The notes under the pieces are model-generated. The model made no database searches and was not told where the DNA came from. It saw only the letters and a program-made list of their open reading frames with translations. The translations under genes and the position numbers were made by a program. This document shows, in pieces, positions 17,707-26,706 of a stretch of DNA of 64,000 nt. The stretch's first letter is position 1. The number at the start of each line of letters is the position of its first letter. This stretch comes from Nocardia rhizosphaerihabitans (GTDB taxonomy: Bacteria > Actinomycetota > Actinomycetes > Mycobacteriales > Mycobacteriaceae): the NCBI RefSeq assembly GCF_014646295.1, contig NZ_BMNE01000001.1, forward strand, positions 868,001 through 932,000, in the 5' to 3' direction.

Positions 17707-19941
17707 TCACACCGTCACGGCGACCTCGTCCCGGTCGGCGATGGCGCGTACGCCGTCGACGGTCACCTCGATCACCCGCGCGCCCGCGATGTCGAAGAAC
17801 AGCCCCGACACCTCGACCCCGCGCTCGGCCACCGCGCGACGCACGGCCGGGTGGCGATGCAGCGTCTCGAGCTGCACGGCGACGTTGACCATGCTCAGCT
17901 GGTCGGTCTCGTCGAAACCGGCCGCCCGCGCGGCCCGCGCGACCGGGTGGTCGGCCCGGAACCGGTGCAGGCTCGGCTCGGCGTGGCGCAGCCAGGAGCT
18001 CAGCCCGCCGTCGGCGTCGGCCCCGGAGTACACCGCCTTCATCGCGCCGCAGGCCGAATGCCCGCAGACCACGACCGAGCGCACCGCCAGCTCCTCGAGT
18101 GCGAACACCAGCGCCGCCTCGACGGAGTCGTCGCCGCTGGTCGGCACCAGATTGCCCACATTGCGGACGGTGAACAGGTCACCGGGGCCGCTCGAGGTGA
18201 TCACATTGGGCACGATCCGCGAGTCCGAGCAGGTGAGGAAGAAGGAATCCGGGTCCTGCCGGTCGCGCAGCTCGTCCAGGTGCGGGCGCACGACGTGGGC
18301 GTGGCTGCGGTGAAAGGCCGCGACGCCCGCGTTGAGCGCGTCGCTGCCGGACTTCTGGTGCCGCCACGGGCCGAGCAGTTCGTCCCAGGTCGCGCGCCCG
18401 AAGCCGCGGGCGGGTGGAGCGCCGGTGGTGTCGGCCATCTTGGCGCTGCCGATCTCCACGAAATCGACTCGGCCGCCGCTGCTTTCCTGCTGATGCTGCC
18501 AGGATTCGATGGCCTCGAAAGCGGCGTGGTCGAGGAAGTCGACCGTCATCTCCACGGTGACGTCGGCGCCGGCGGGCACCTTCGAGAGCTCGGCCGACAG
18601 CTTCGGCAGGGCCAGGAAAGTGCACGAGCCGTCGATCCGGACCAGCCAGCGCGCACCGCCGGGCAGCGCCACCGCCGACACCTGCACGCGCACGACGCGC
18701 CACAGCAGCAGGCCGAAAGCCAGTCCGAGCCCGATGATCACGCCTTCGAGCAGGTTCAGGAACACCACACCGAGCACGGTGACCAGGTACACCAGCAGGT
18801 CGCCGGTGCGCCGCGCCAGCCGGATGTGGGCCAGCTTCACCAGCTGGATGCCGATGACGATGAGCAGGCCTGCCAGCGCCGCCTTCGGGATCTGCTCGAC
18901 CAGGCCGACCAGCGCCACCGAGAACAGCAGGATCCAGCAGCCGTGCATGACCGCCGAGGCCCTGCTGCGCGCACCCGCCTGCACATTCGTCGCGCTGCGC
19001 ACGATCACGCCGGTGATCGGCAGGCCGCCGACCAGGCCGGACAGCACGTTCGCCGAGCCCTGACCGATCAGCTCGCGGTCGAACCCGGTACGCGGGCCGG
19101 TGTGCATCTTGTCCACGGCGACGGCCGAGAGCAGGCTTTCCACGCTCGCGATGAGCGCGATGGTCAGGACCATCATCGCGACCGCCGACCAGTTCCCCGA
19201 CGGCAGTTCGGGCAGCTGCAGCGCGTCGAAGAGCGAGCCGCTCAGCACGATGCGCTCCACGTCGGTCGGCAGGACGAGCGAGAGCACGGTGGCCGCGACG
19301 ACGGCGACCAGCGGGCCGGGCACCGCGCGCAGCTTCGGCGGCATGTACTTCCAGCCGAGCATCACCGCGATCACCAGCGCGCCGACGAGCACATCGCCAC
19401 CGTGCAGCGACATCAGCTGCCCGGGCAGCTCGATCAGGTTGCGCCAGGCGGTGCTGTGCGAGGAGCCGCCGAGCAGCACGTGGATCTGCTGCAGCGCGAT
19501 GGTGATGCCGATACCGGCGAGCATCGCGTGCACCACCACGGGGGCGACCGCCAGCGCGGCGCGCGCGATCCGGCTCAACCCGAACAGGATCTGTAACAGC
19601 CCGGCACCGACGACGATGAAACAGGTGACGCGCCAGCCGAATTGGGCGATGGATTCGGCGACGACGACGGTCAGGCCCGCCGCGGGGCCACTGACCTGCA
19701 GCATCGATCCACCGAACAGACCGGCGACGATACCGCCGATCACGGCGGCGACGAGGCCCGCCGCGACCGGAGCGCCGGAGGCGACCGCGATGCCGAGGGA
19801 CAGCGGCAGGGCGACGAGAAATACCACGATCGAGGCGGGCAGATCGTGGCGCAATACCGTGTCGCGCCAGTAGGACGGCGCGGGTTCGGGCGTCGGCGAC
19901 GCCGGTGCGGCGGGAGGAGCTAGGTCGTTCGCAACAGACAT
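17707..19941 (-). CDS. SulP anion transporter fused to beta-carbonic anhydrase (copy 1)
   Basis: 744 aa. Residues about 25-430 are a SulP transporter (LPASIVVFLVALPLSLGIAVASGAP; ten or more helices). A STAS-like domain follows (about 435-520). Residues about 530-744 are a beta-carbonic anhydrase with zinc ligands in FFLTCSDSR and GHSACGAM. This Rv3273-like architecture suggests bicarbonate or sulfate transport coupled to CO2/bicarbonate interconversion. Start ATG at 19941 with AAGGAGA upstream. It lies directly downstream of a paralogue (20182-22404), with 240 bp between them that holds a putative promoter and operator. Confidence 0.92.
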   Translation of the reverse strand: MSVANDLAPPAAPASPTPEPAPSYWRDTVLRHDLPASIVVFLVALPLSLGIAVASGAPVAAGLVAAVIGGIVAGLFGGSMLQVSGPAAGLTVVVAESIAQFGWRVTCFIVVGAGLLQILFGLSRIARAALAVAPVVVHAMLAGIGITIALQQIHVLLGGSSHSTAWRNLIELPGQLMSLHGGDVLVGALVIAVMLGWKYMPPKLRAVPGPLVAVVAATVLSLVLPTDVERIVLSGSLFDALQLPELPSGNWSAVAMMVLTIALIASVESLLSAVAVDKMHTGPRTGFDRELIGQGSANVLSGLVGGLPITGVIVRSATNVQAGARSRASAVMHGCWILLFSVALVGLVEQIPKAALAGLLIVIGIQLVKLAHIRLARRTGDLLVYLVTVLGVVFLNLLEGVIIGLGLAFGLLLWRVVRVQVSAVALPGGARWLVRIDGSCTFLALPKLSAELSKVPAGADVTVEMTVDFLDHAAFEAIESWQHQQESSGGRVDFVEIGSAKMADTTGAPPARGFGRATWDELLGPWRHQKSGSDALNAGVAAFHRSHAHVVRPHLDELRDRQDPDSFFLTCSDSRIVPNVITSSGPGDLFTVRNVGNLVPTSGDDSVEAALVFALEELAVRSVVVCGHSACGAMKAVYSGADADGGLSSWLRHAEPSLHRFRADHPVARAARAAGFDETDQLSMVNVAVQLETLHRHPAVRRAVAERGVEVSGLFFDIAGARVIEVTVDGVRAIADRDEVAVTV

Positions 19942-20081
19942 GGTTCTCCTTCGTCGACTCGGCGCGGCCGTAGTCGATGGATGATCAACGTGTCGAAGAC
20001 GGTCCGCGGACCGTCGAGTAGCTGCCAGCGATGAAGCACGGGAGATCCCGGTGCGACGGCGAACCGGGTCAAGGTGTCACC

Positions 20082-20097
20082 ACAGTATTGGTAAAGA
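20082..20097 (-). promoter_or_regulatory. Candidate promoter element of SulP-CA copy 1
   Basis: On the minus strand, TCTTTACCAATACTGT; TACTGT is a plausible -10. The TCTTTAC core also occurs upstream of copy 2 (22539-22546) at a similar distance from the palindrome upstream. About 140 nt separate it from the start codon. Inferred from comparing two upstream regions only. Confidence 0.4.
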
Positions 20098-20154
20098 CTT
20101 GGCAAAACCAGTGTGCCGCAAGAAGAGTGGGTGTCGCCATAAGCGCAGGCCCGC

Positions 20155-20170
20155 TGTGGTGTGACCCACA
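20155..20170. promoter_or_regulatory. CRP-like palindrome upstream of SulP-CA copy 1
   Basis: TGTGG-N6-CCACA, a perfect 5-bp inverted repeat with 6-bp spacing (TGTGG at 20155-20159, CCACA at 20166-20170), the geometry of CRP/FNR-family operators. A near-identical site lies at the same relative place upstream of the second copy. Confidence 0.45.
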
Positions 20171-20181
20171 TCAGTCCCGCC

Positions 20182-22404
20182 TCACACCGGCTCGGCCGCG
20201 ACATCGCTTCGGGTGTCGTCGAATTCGGCGATGCCGTCGATGGTGACCTCGATCACCCGCGCGGTCGCCAGGTCGAAGAACAGCCCCGACACCGCGACGC
20301 CGCGCTCCACGATGCCGCTGCGCACCGCCGGGTAGTCGATCAGCGTCTGCACCTGCCTGGCCACGTTCACCATGCCCAGCTGGTCGATCGGGCCGAAGCC
20401 GGCCAGCCGCGCCGCCTCGGCGACAGGATGACCGCCGTGGAACGCCGCGAGCGTCGGCTGGGCGTTGGCCAGCCAGTCGTCGAGTCCCGGACCGGCCTGT
20501 ACCTGCGCATACAGCGCTTCCATCGCGCCGCAGCCACTGTGTCCGCACACCACCACCGAGCGCACGTCGAGCTTGTCGAGCGCGTAGATCAGCGCCGCCT
20601 CCACCGAGACGTCACTGCCGCCGACCGGCACCAGATTGCCGACATTGCGGACGGTGAACAGGTCACCGGGGCCGCTGTTGGTGATGACGTTGGGCACGAC
20701 GCGGGCGTCGGCGCAGGTGAGGAAGAAGGTGTCGGCGTCGGGCCGGTGCCGCAGCCCGGCCAGGTGCGGGCGCATCAGATGCGCGTGCCCGCGATGGTAG
20801 GCCGCGATGCCCGCCGCGATCGGGTCGACACCGCCGCTGCGGCGCCACGGCCGGATGGCCTCGTCGACCGCTTTGCGCGCGTGCCCGTGTTCGGGCGGTC
20901 CGTCGTGGGCGCGGGCCATCCGCGCGGTGCCGAGTTCGACGAAGTCGACTGTGCTGCCGCCGGATTCGCGGTTGTCGGCCCATTCCGAGAGCAGTTCGCA
21001 GGCGGCGTGGTCGAGGAAGTCGACACTCAGTTCGACCGTCACGTCCGCGCCGGCGGGCACCTTCGCCAGTTCGGCGGTGAGCCGGGGCGCGGCAAGGAAG
21101 GTGCAGGTGCCTGCGATGCGCACCAGCCAGGTCCCGTCGGTGCGCGGCGTGGCGGCGATGGTGAATTTCACGACCCGCCACAGCAGCAGCGCGAACGAGG
21201 CGATCAGGCCGATCACCATGCCCTGCAACAGGTTCAGCGAGACCACCGCGATCACGGTGACAAGGTAGACGTAGATGTCGCCGGTGCGGCGGGCCCGCCT
21301 GATGTGGGCCAGCTTCACCAGTTGCACTCCGATCAGCACCAGCAGTCCGGCCAGCGCCGCCGTCGGGATCTGCCGGACCAGGCCGACGAGCGCGATCGCG
21401 AATACCAGCACCCAGCAGCCGTGCATGACGGTGGCGGCCCGGCTGCGGGCCCCGGCGTTGGCATTGGTGATGCTGCGCACGATGACCGCCGCGATGGGCA
21501 GGCCGCCGAGCGCGCCCGAGGCCATGTTGGCCGCACCCTGACCGAGGAGCTCCCGGTCGAAGTCGGTGCGCTGATCGGGTCGCATCTTGTCGACCGCGAC
21601 GGCCGAGAGCAGGGTCTCCACGCTGGCGATGAGCGCGACGGTGAGCATGGTGAGCGCGATCGGCAGCCAGCCGCCGTGCGGCAGCGCGGGCAGGCCGATG
21701 CCGTCGAGGAGCGAGCCGTCCAGGCGCACCCGTTCCACCGTCAACGGCAGCACCAGCGAGACCACCGTCGCCACGACCACCGCGACCAGCGGGCCGGGCA
21801 CCACCCGCACCCGGCGCGGCAGGTACTGCCATCCGATCAGCACGGCGATCACCAGCAGCCCGACGAACAGGTCACCCTTCTGCACCGACATCACCTGCTG
21901 CGGGAGTGCGGCGATACTCGCCCACGGCGAGCTCACCGTGGCCCCGCCGAGGAGCACGTGCACCTGCTGCAGCGCGATGATCACACCGATCCCGGCGAGC
22001 ATGGCGTGCACCACAACCGGTGCGATGCCCAGCGCGGCGCGCGCAATCCGGCTGAGCCCGAACAGGATCTGCAACACGCCCGCTCCGACGGTGATGAAAC
22101 ACATCGCGGCCCAGCCGAATTGCTGCACGGCGGCCGCGACGACGACGGCAAGACTGGCGGTCGGCCCGCTGACCTGCACCGCCGAACCGCCGAGCAACCC
22201 GGCGACCACACCGCCGACAGCCGCGGCGATGAGTCCGGCGACGACCGGCGCCCCGGAGGCGAGCGCCACACCCAGCGACAACGGCAACGCGACGAGAAAG
22301 ACCACGACGGATGCCGGAAGATCATGCTGGAGAACCAGTTTCAGCGAATCGCGCGACAGCGGGCGCGCTGCCGCCGCGGTGGGGCCAGGATCATTGTCGG
22401 TCAT
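20182..22404 (-). CDS. SulP anion transporter fused to beta-carbonic anhydrase (copy 2)
   Basis: 740 aa, same architecture as copy 1: SulP helices (LPASVVVFLVALPLSLGVALASGAP), a STAS-like segment (TWLVRIAGTCTFLAAPRLTAEL) and a C-terminal beta-carbonic anhydrase with TCADAR and GHSGCGAM. The C-x-D-x-R motif reads CADAR rather than CSDSR, still within the family rule. The two copies are alike throughout but clearly diverged, so the duplication is not recent. Start at ATG 22404 (MTDNDP), because AGGAG is 4-5 nt before it; the ATG at 22407 is too close. Confidence 0.9.
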   Translation of the reverse strand: MTDNDPGPTAAAARPLSRDSLKLVLQHDLPASVVVFLVALPLSLGVALASGAPVVAGLIAAAVGGVVAGLLGGSAVQVSGPTASLAVVVAAAVQQFGWAAMCFITVGAGVLQILFGLSRIARAALGIAPVVVHAMLAGIGVIIALQQVHVLLGGATVSSPWASIAALPQQVMSVQKGDLFVGLLVIAVLIGWQYLPRRVRVVPGPLVAVVVATVVSLVLPLTVERVRLDGSLLDGIGLPALPHGGWLPIALTMLTVALIASVETLLSAVAVDKMRPDQRTDFDRELLGQGAANMASGALGGLPIAAVIVRSITNANAGARSRAATVMHGCWVLVFAIALVGLVRQIPTAALAGLLVLIGVQLVKLAHIRRARRTGDIYVYLVTVIAVVSLNLLQGMVIGLIASFALLLWRVVKFTIAATPRTDGTWLVRIAGTCTFLAAPRLTAELAKVPAGADVTVELSVDFLDHAACELLSEWADNRESGGSTVDFVELGTARMARAHDGPPEHGHARKAVDEAIRPWRRSGGVDPIAAGIAAYHRGHAHLMRPHLAGLRHRPDADTFFLTCADARVVPNVITNSGPGDLFTVRNVGNLVPVGGSDVSVEAALIYALDKLDVRSVVVCGHSGCGAMEALYAQVQAGPGLDDWLANAQPTLAAFHGGHPVAEAARLAGFGPIDQLGMVNVARQVQTLIDYPAVRSGIVERGVAVSGLFFDLATARVIEVTIDGIAEFDDTRSDVAAEPV

Positions 22405-22535
22405 CATTCTCCTTCGCCGGGGCGGACAGGCACCCGGTTCATCGGTCGAACATGCACTGGCAATTGATGCTGAGCTGCGAGCGAACGGCGCGGCACTGCT
22501 CGAAGAGAACCGACCCGAGACACAGGGTCGCGCCA

Positions 22536-22546
22536 ATAGTAAAGAA
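22536..22546 (-). promoter_or_regulatory. Candidate promoter element of SulP-CA copy 2
   Basis: Minus-strand TTCTTTACTAT, with TACTAT as a possible -10. It matches the TCTTTAC element of copy 1 and lies about 55 nt from the palindrome at 22601, against about 58 nt for copy 1. Confidence 0.4.
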
Positions 22547-22600
22547 CTACCCAAGCGTAGGGAAAGCCCTCGAGGCGAATGGGACGAATCGCGACTCAAC

Positions 22601-22616
22601 TGTGACGTGCGCCACA
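22601..22616. promoter_or_regulatory. CRP-like palindrome upstream of SulP-CA copy 2
   Basis: TGTGA-N6-CCACA on the plus strand (TGTGG-N6-TCACA in the direction of the gene), one mismatch from the CRP consensus TGTGA-N6-TCACA. It is about 200 nt upstream of the start codon, as for copy 1. Confidence 0.45.
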
Positions 22617-22642
22617 CGCAATACGTCGCGCCTCGGGATGCG

Positions 22643-24066
22643 GTGTCGGGTGAGACGATCGTGTGGTCCCTTGCGGCGTTGGTCGGGGCCTACCTTCTGT
22701 ATGCCGTCACCGATACCGTCGGGCACTACATTCTCGAGCGCTCCGGCGAGTCCGTGCTCTTGTCCGTGCGTAGTCGCCTGGCCGGGCATCTGCTGAGGTT
22801 GAGAATTCCCACACTCGAGTCGCTCAGGGTCGGGGATCTGATTTCCCGTGTGACGCTCGATTCGACGGTGGTGCGGAATGCCGTCGGTTCCAGCCTCGTG
22901 CAGATATTGACCGGGGCGATCACACTCGTGGGAACCATCGCGGTGATGATCTATATCGATTGGCTGCTGTTCTCGATCGTCATCCTCACCGTTGCCGTTG
23001 CGGCCAGTGCGATGTTGCTGGTCATGACGAGGATCGAGAAAGCATCGACACAATTGCAGGAGAGTGTGGGTGCACTGTCCGCGGACATCGAACGCGCGCT
23101 CACCGGAGTTCGTACGGTCAAGGTGAACAATGCCGAGGAGCGGGAGCACGAACACCTGACCGAGTTGGCCGGTGCAGCGTTCGCCGCCGGCATGCGCGCC
23201 GCCAGGTTGAAAGCACTGGGAAATCCGGCCATGCACCTGGCGGTGACCGGTTCGTTCGTCGTCTCCCTCCTGGTCGGCGGTGTCCGGGTCGCGAACCACC
23301 AGATGGAGTTGAGCGGCCTGGTATCGATGATGCTGCTCGCGATGAACTTGCTGATCCCGGTCAGCGATCTCTTCAATGGCTCGGTCGGGCTGCAGCAGGC
23401 CCTGGGTGCGCTCAGCAGGATCGAATCCACCCTCGAATTGCCTTCCGAAGACAACGATGACATCCGACAAAATGTCATCGAACCGGCTGCAAACTCGCCG
23501 AGAACCACATTCCATAACTCGCCCGAAAATGGATATCTCGCACTCGAGTTCCGCAATGTACATTTCTCGTACGACGAGCGGAAGATTCTGAACGGAGTAA
23601 CCTTCTCGGTTCCACCACGCGGGCATGTGGCATTGGTCGGGCATTCGGGCGCCGGAAAGTCTACGGTGTTTTCCTTGGTGAGCCGATTCTACAATCCGAA
23701 CGACGGCGACATTCTGCTGGCAGGAAGGTCGTATATCGATCGCCCGCGTCGGGCATGGCGCTCGGAAATCAGCTTGCTGGAACAGAACGCGCCATTGTTG
23801 TTCGGGAGTCTTCGAGACAATCTGACATATCGGCAGCCGGGCCTCGCGGAGGATGACCTGCAGCGCGCGATAGAGCTGGCCGGGGCCGGCAGAGCTTGTC
23901 GCAGGGCTGCCTCGCGGCCTCGACACCCCAGTCGGGGAGCACGGTGTTCTCCTCTCGGGCGGTGAACGGCAACGAGTGGCGCTGGCACGGGCGTTGATAC
24001 GGCGTCCGGTGCTGATGATGCTGGACGAGCCGACCGCGATGCTGGACGCGGAGACCGAGAAGGCCC
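22643..24066 (+). pseudogene. ABC exporter remnant, truncated and frameshifted
   Basis: The remains of a type I ABC exporter half-transporter. The reading begins near TM2 (TIVWSLAALVGAYLLYAVTDTVG), so TM1 is missing. It continues through the membrane domain (GDLISRVTLDSTVVRNAVG), then Walker A GHSGAGKST at about 23640-23670. Near 23885 the frame is lost; the next frame carries [18 protein letters not shown], the signature [16 protein letters not shown] and Walker [13 protein letters not shown] (about 23890-24045). The last 60-80 residues are absent, and the region runs into the end of the convergent gene. It appears more AT-rich than its neighbours, which suggests foreign origin. Confidence 0.82.
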
Positions 24067-24093
24067 AGGGTGGCGGCTGGTCGACCTCGGTCC

Positions 24094-25317
24094 TCAGCCG
24101 ATGTCGACCACCCGCGCCCAGGTGGGTGGGGTGTCCGGGATGTAGTCCGGGTTGTCTTCGCTCCACGCATGTTCCCGGCGGAACAAGCCGACCACCGTGC
24201 GGCAGGCGGGGCGTGTTGCAGGCCAGGGGGTTTGGCCGTCTGTCAGGGCGACGATCACGTCGGGGCGGGTGCGCAGGGCTTTGGTGAAACCGGTTCGTAG
24301 GTCGGTGCCGCCGCCGCCGATCAGTGCCATGCCCTCGGCGCGGCACAGGGGGACGGCGATGCGGGCCGCGGTGTCGCACGAGAACACGGTGACGAGGTCG
24401 CGGCGGCCGCCGACGGCGTGGGTGATGGCGGCTACTTCGAGCAGCGCACTGCCGAGTTCGGTATCGCTGACCGACGCCGAGGTGTCGATGACGACGGCGA
24501 CGCGGGGTGGCATGCGGCGCAGGCTCGGCAGCACGACGCCGGGCAGCGCGGCCGAGCGGCGTGCCGGGCGGCCGTAGGTGTAGTCCGCGCCGACGCCGGG
24601 GGCCGATGCGGCGGAGCGCAGGGCCGCTCCCAGCAGGTCCCGCCATGGCTGGGGCGGGTGCAACGCTCTGTCCGCCCACCGTTGCCATCCCTGGGGTGTG
24701 GTCCCTGGGCGGCCGACGATGCCCTGCGCCACCCGGAATCGGACCGCGGCGCGTTCCTGTTCGCTGAGTCCGTCGGCGCCGTCGGGCCCCAGTTCCCAGT
24801 CGCGGTCGAGGCCGTCCGCGCCGCTGCCGCAGTCGAGCCAGGCGAAGTCCTGGGTGAGGTGACCCAGGCTGAACTCGCGCAGGTAATCCTCCATGAGTTC
24901 GCCAGCGGCCAGGCCGAGGGTCGCCGGCATGACTGCCCCTGTCGGCCAGACCAACCCGGCACCGAACACGTCGTCGTTGATCTCGGCGTCCGCCGCGATG
25001 TTCATCCGCAGGCGCTCCGCGGGCCCGGTCAGGTCGTGCGCGCGGGCGTATCGATCGCTGCGCCCGTGATGGTCGCGCAGCAGATGCGAGACCTCGTGCA
25101 CCAGCACCGAGGCCAGCTCCTCCTCCGGCGTGCAGTCCACGAACACGGGCGACACGTAGCACCGCCAGTGCTTGTCCACCGCCATCGTCGGGACCCGTCG
25201 CGACTCGACGATGTGCAGTGCGTACAGGGCCGTGGCCAGGTACGGCCGGGCCGAGACCGCGTGCAGCCGAGCGGCATACAGCTTGTCGTAGTCCAGCCCG
25301 GCGATCTCCGCTGTCAT
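24094..25317 (-). CDS. Metallopeptidase-like / VWA-domain protein (DUF2201-like)
   Basis: 407 aa in two parts. The N-terminal half has a zinc-protease-like HEVSH (about residue 80, [18 protein letters not shown]) in a DUF2201-type domain. The C-terminal half is a von Willebrand A-like domain with a MIDAS-type motif DTSASVS (about residue 285) and LTDGQTPWP near the end. It overlaps the MoxR ATPase gene by 4 nt (ATGA at 25314-25317) and is surely its partner: MoxR-VWA pairs act in metal insertion or assembly of complexes. Peptidase activity is an inference from HExxH only. Confidence 0.83.
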   Translation of the reverse strand: MTAEIAGLDYDKLYAARLHAVSARPYLATALYALHIVESRRVPTMAVDKHWRCYVSPVFVDCTPEEELASVLVHEVSHLLRDHHGRSDRYARAHDLTGPAERLRMNIAADAEINDDVFGAGLVWPTGAVMPATLGLAAGELMEDYLREFSLGHLTQDFAWLDCGSGADGLDRDWELGPDGADGLSEQERAAVRFRVAQGIVGRPGTTPQGWQRWADRALHPPQPWRDLLGAALRSAASAPGVGADYTYGRPARRSAALPGVVLPSLRRMPPRVAVVIDTSASVSDTELGSALLEVAAITHAVGGRRDLVTVFSCDTAARIAVPLCRAEGMALIGGGGTDLRTGFTKALRTRPDVIVALTDGQTPWPATRPACRTVVGLFRREHAWSEDNPDYIPDTPPTWARVVDIG

Positions 25318-26552
25318 CGGCGAACCTCGGCGACGCGGGCCGCGGCGCGATCGGCGCGCTGGGACACCGACACCATCGCGGCGAGTTGTTCGATCGATGC
25401 CGGGACCTCCCAGTTGTCCCGGCGCAAGGTCGCGAGGGTGGTCGCGGGAACGACCACCAGATCCGGAGCCCCGGTATTCACCGCTGTGACCAGGAGTTCC
25501 CACGCAGCGTCCCAGCGGGACTTCTCCGGGCGCTTGCGGACGGCGGCCACCACCGCGTCGAGCACGGCTTGGCGCAGATCTCCCCGCTCGGGCAGCTCGG
25601 CGGCATCCGGGTCGGCGAGCAGCACCTCCGGGTCGGGCAGATCCATCCGGTCGATGCTGGTCAGCAACTCGAAGCCGGGACCGTCGCCGATCGTGCCCCG
25701 GACCAGAATCGACAGCACATCGCGACTCGCGTCCGCCGCGGTGGCGAAGGCGATCAGCCGCAGGGTCATCTCCCAGCTGCGCGGCGACGGCCAGGCACCG
25801 CCCCGGCGGGTCTCGGTGGTGGGCATCTGATGCACCAGTTTCGGCCGGGCCGCGAGGAGTTCGCACACCGCGCGCCGGGCGAAAGCCACTGCCTCCGGCA
25901 GCTTTTCGGGTGCGAGCCGGGGCAGCGTCGCCCGCGGCCATGTTCCGCCGAGGCCACGGACGACGACGTCGTGGTCGTGGGTCCACTGCAGGTGCACGAA
26001 ACGGTTCGCCAGCGGTGGGCTCAGCTCCCAGCCGTCGGCGGCCGAGGAGCGCGGGTTGGCGGCGGCGACGATGCGGACACCCGGCGGCAGTTGCAGCGCG
26101 CCGATCCTGCGCTCGAGGACCACCCGCAGCAGGGCGGCTTGCACGGCGGGCGGTGCGGTCGACAGTTCGTCGAGGAACAGCAGTCCGCGACCGGTGCGGG
26201 CGAGTTTCACGGCCCAGTCCGGTGGGGCCATCGGGACACCGTGCGTCGCGGGATCGTCGCCGATGATGGGCAAGCCCGAGAAGTCCGACGGCTCATGCAC
26301 ACTCGCGATCACCGTGGTCAGCGGCAGGTCGAGCGATTCGGCGAGCTGGGTGAGGGCGGCGGTCTTGCCGATTCCGGGCTCACCCCACAGGAGCACCGGC
26401 AGGTCGGCCGCCACGGCCAGCGTCAGCGCCTCAAGGCGGGTATCGGGACGCGGCTCGGTGGTCACCTCGCCCAGCAGGGCCAGCAGGTCGCCTGCGACGT
26501 CGAGCTGGGAGTACATCGCCGGGAGTGGAGCACAAGGGATTTGCGTAGTCAT
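25314..26552 (-). CDS. MoxR-type AAA+ ATPase
   Basis: 412 aa. Walker A is GEPGIGKTA (about residue 57), Walker B LLFLDELS (about 125), and sensor 1 AAANPRSSA. These are the hallmarks of MoxR-class AAA+ ATPases that remodel protein complexes together with a VWA partner, here the next gene. The ATG at 26552 (MTTQIPCAPLPAMYS) has AAAGGTGA about 8 nt upstream. Longer in-frame extensions contain no plausible protein. Confidence 0.88.
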   Translation of the reverse strand: MTTQIPCAPLPAMYSQLDVAGDLLALLGEVTTEPRPDTRLEALTLAVAADLPVLLWGEPGIGKTAALTQLAESLDLPLTTVIASVHEPSDFSGLPIIGDDPATHGVPMAPPDWAVKLARTGRGLLFLDELSTAPPAVQAALLRVVLERRIGALQLPPGVRIVAAANPRSSAADGWELSPPLANRFVHLQWTHDHDVVVRGLGGTWPRATLPRLAPEKLPEAVAFARRAVCELLAARPKLVHQMPTTETRRGGAWPSPRSWEMTLRLIAFATAADASRDVLSILVRGTIGDGPGFELLTSIDRMDLPDPEVLLADPDAAELPERGDLRQAVLDAVVAAVRKRPEKSRWDAAWELLVTAVNTGAPDLVVVPATTLATLRRDNWEVPASIEQLAAMVSVSQRADRAAARVAEVRR

Positions 26553-26706
26553 AGGGGAATCACCTTTGGGGTAGTTGTGAATTGGAGGGGCACCGCGTTG
26601 GGTCGGCCCTTTTCGCCACCTCGTCGGCACACCGACGCTTACGACGATGTGTGCGCGCTCAGCACAGTCCGCAGTCCGCATGCCGTGGCAGCGGCGAGAA
26701 CAGCCG

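Noticed and set aside
20161..22467. 768-codon plus-strand frame opposite SulP-CA copy 2, and similar frames opposite copy 1, thrS and pdxS
   Set aside because: These are antisense shadows of well-supported genes, rich in His, Arg, Asp and Gly and without domain motifs.
25318..25986. Longer N-terminal extension of the metallopeptidase/VWA gene up to 25986
   Set aside because: The extension is Arg/Gly-rich antiparallel noise overlapping the MoxR gene; the ATG at 25317 in the 4-nt overlap begins the conserved part.
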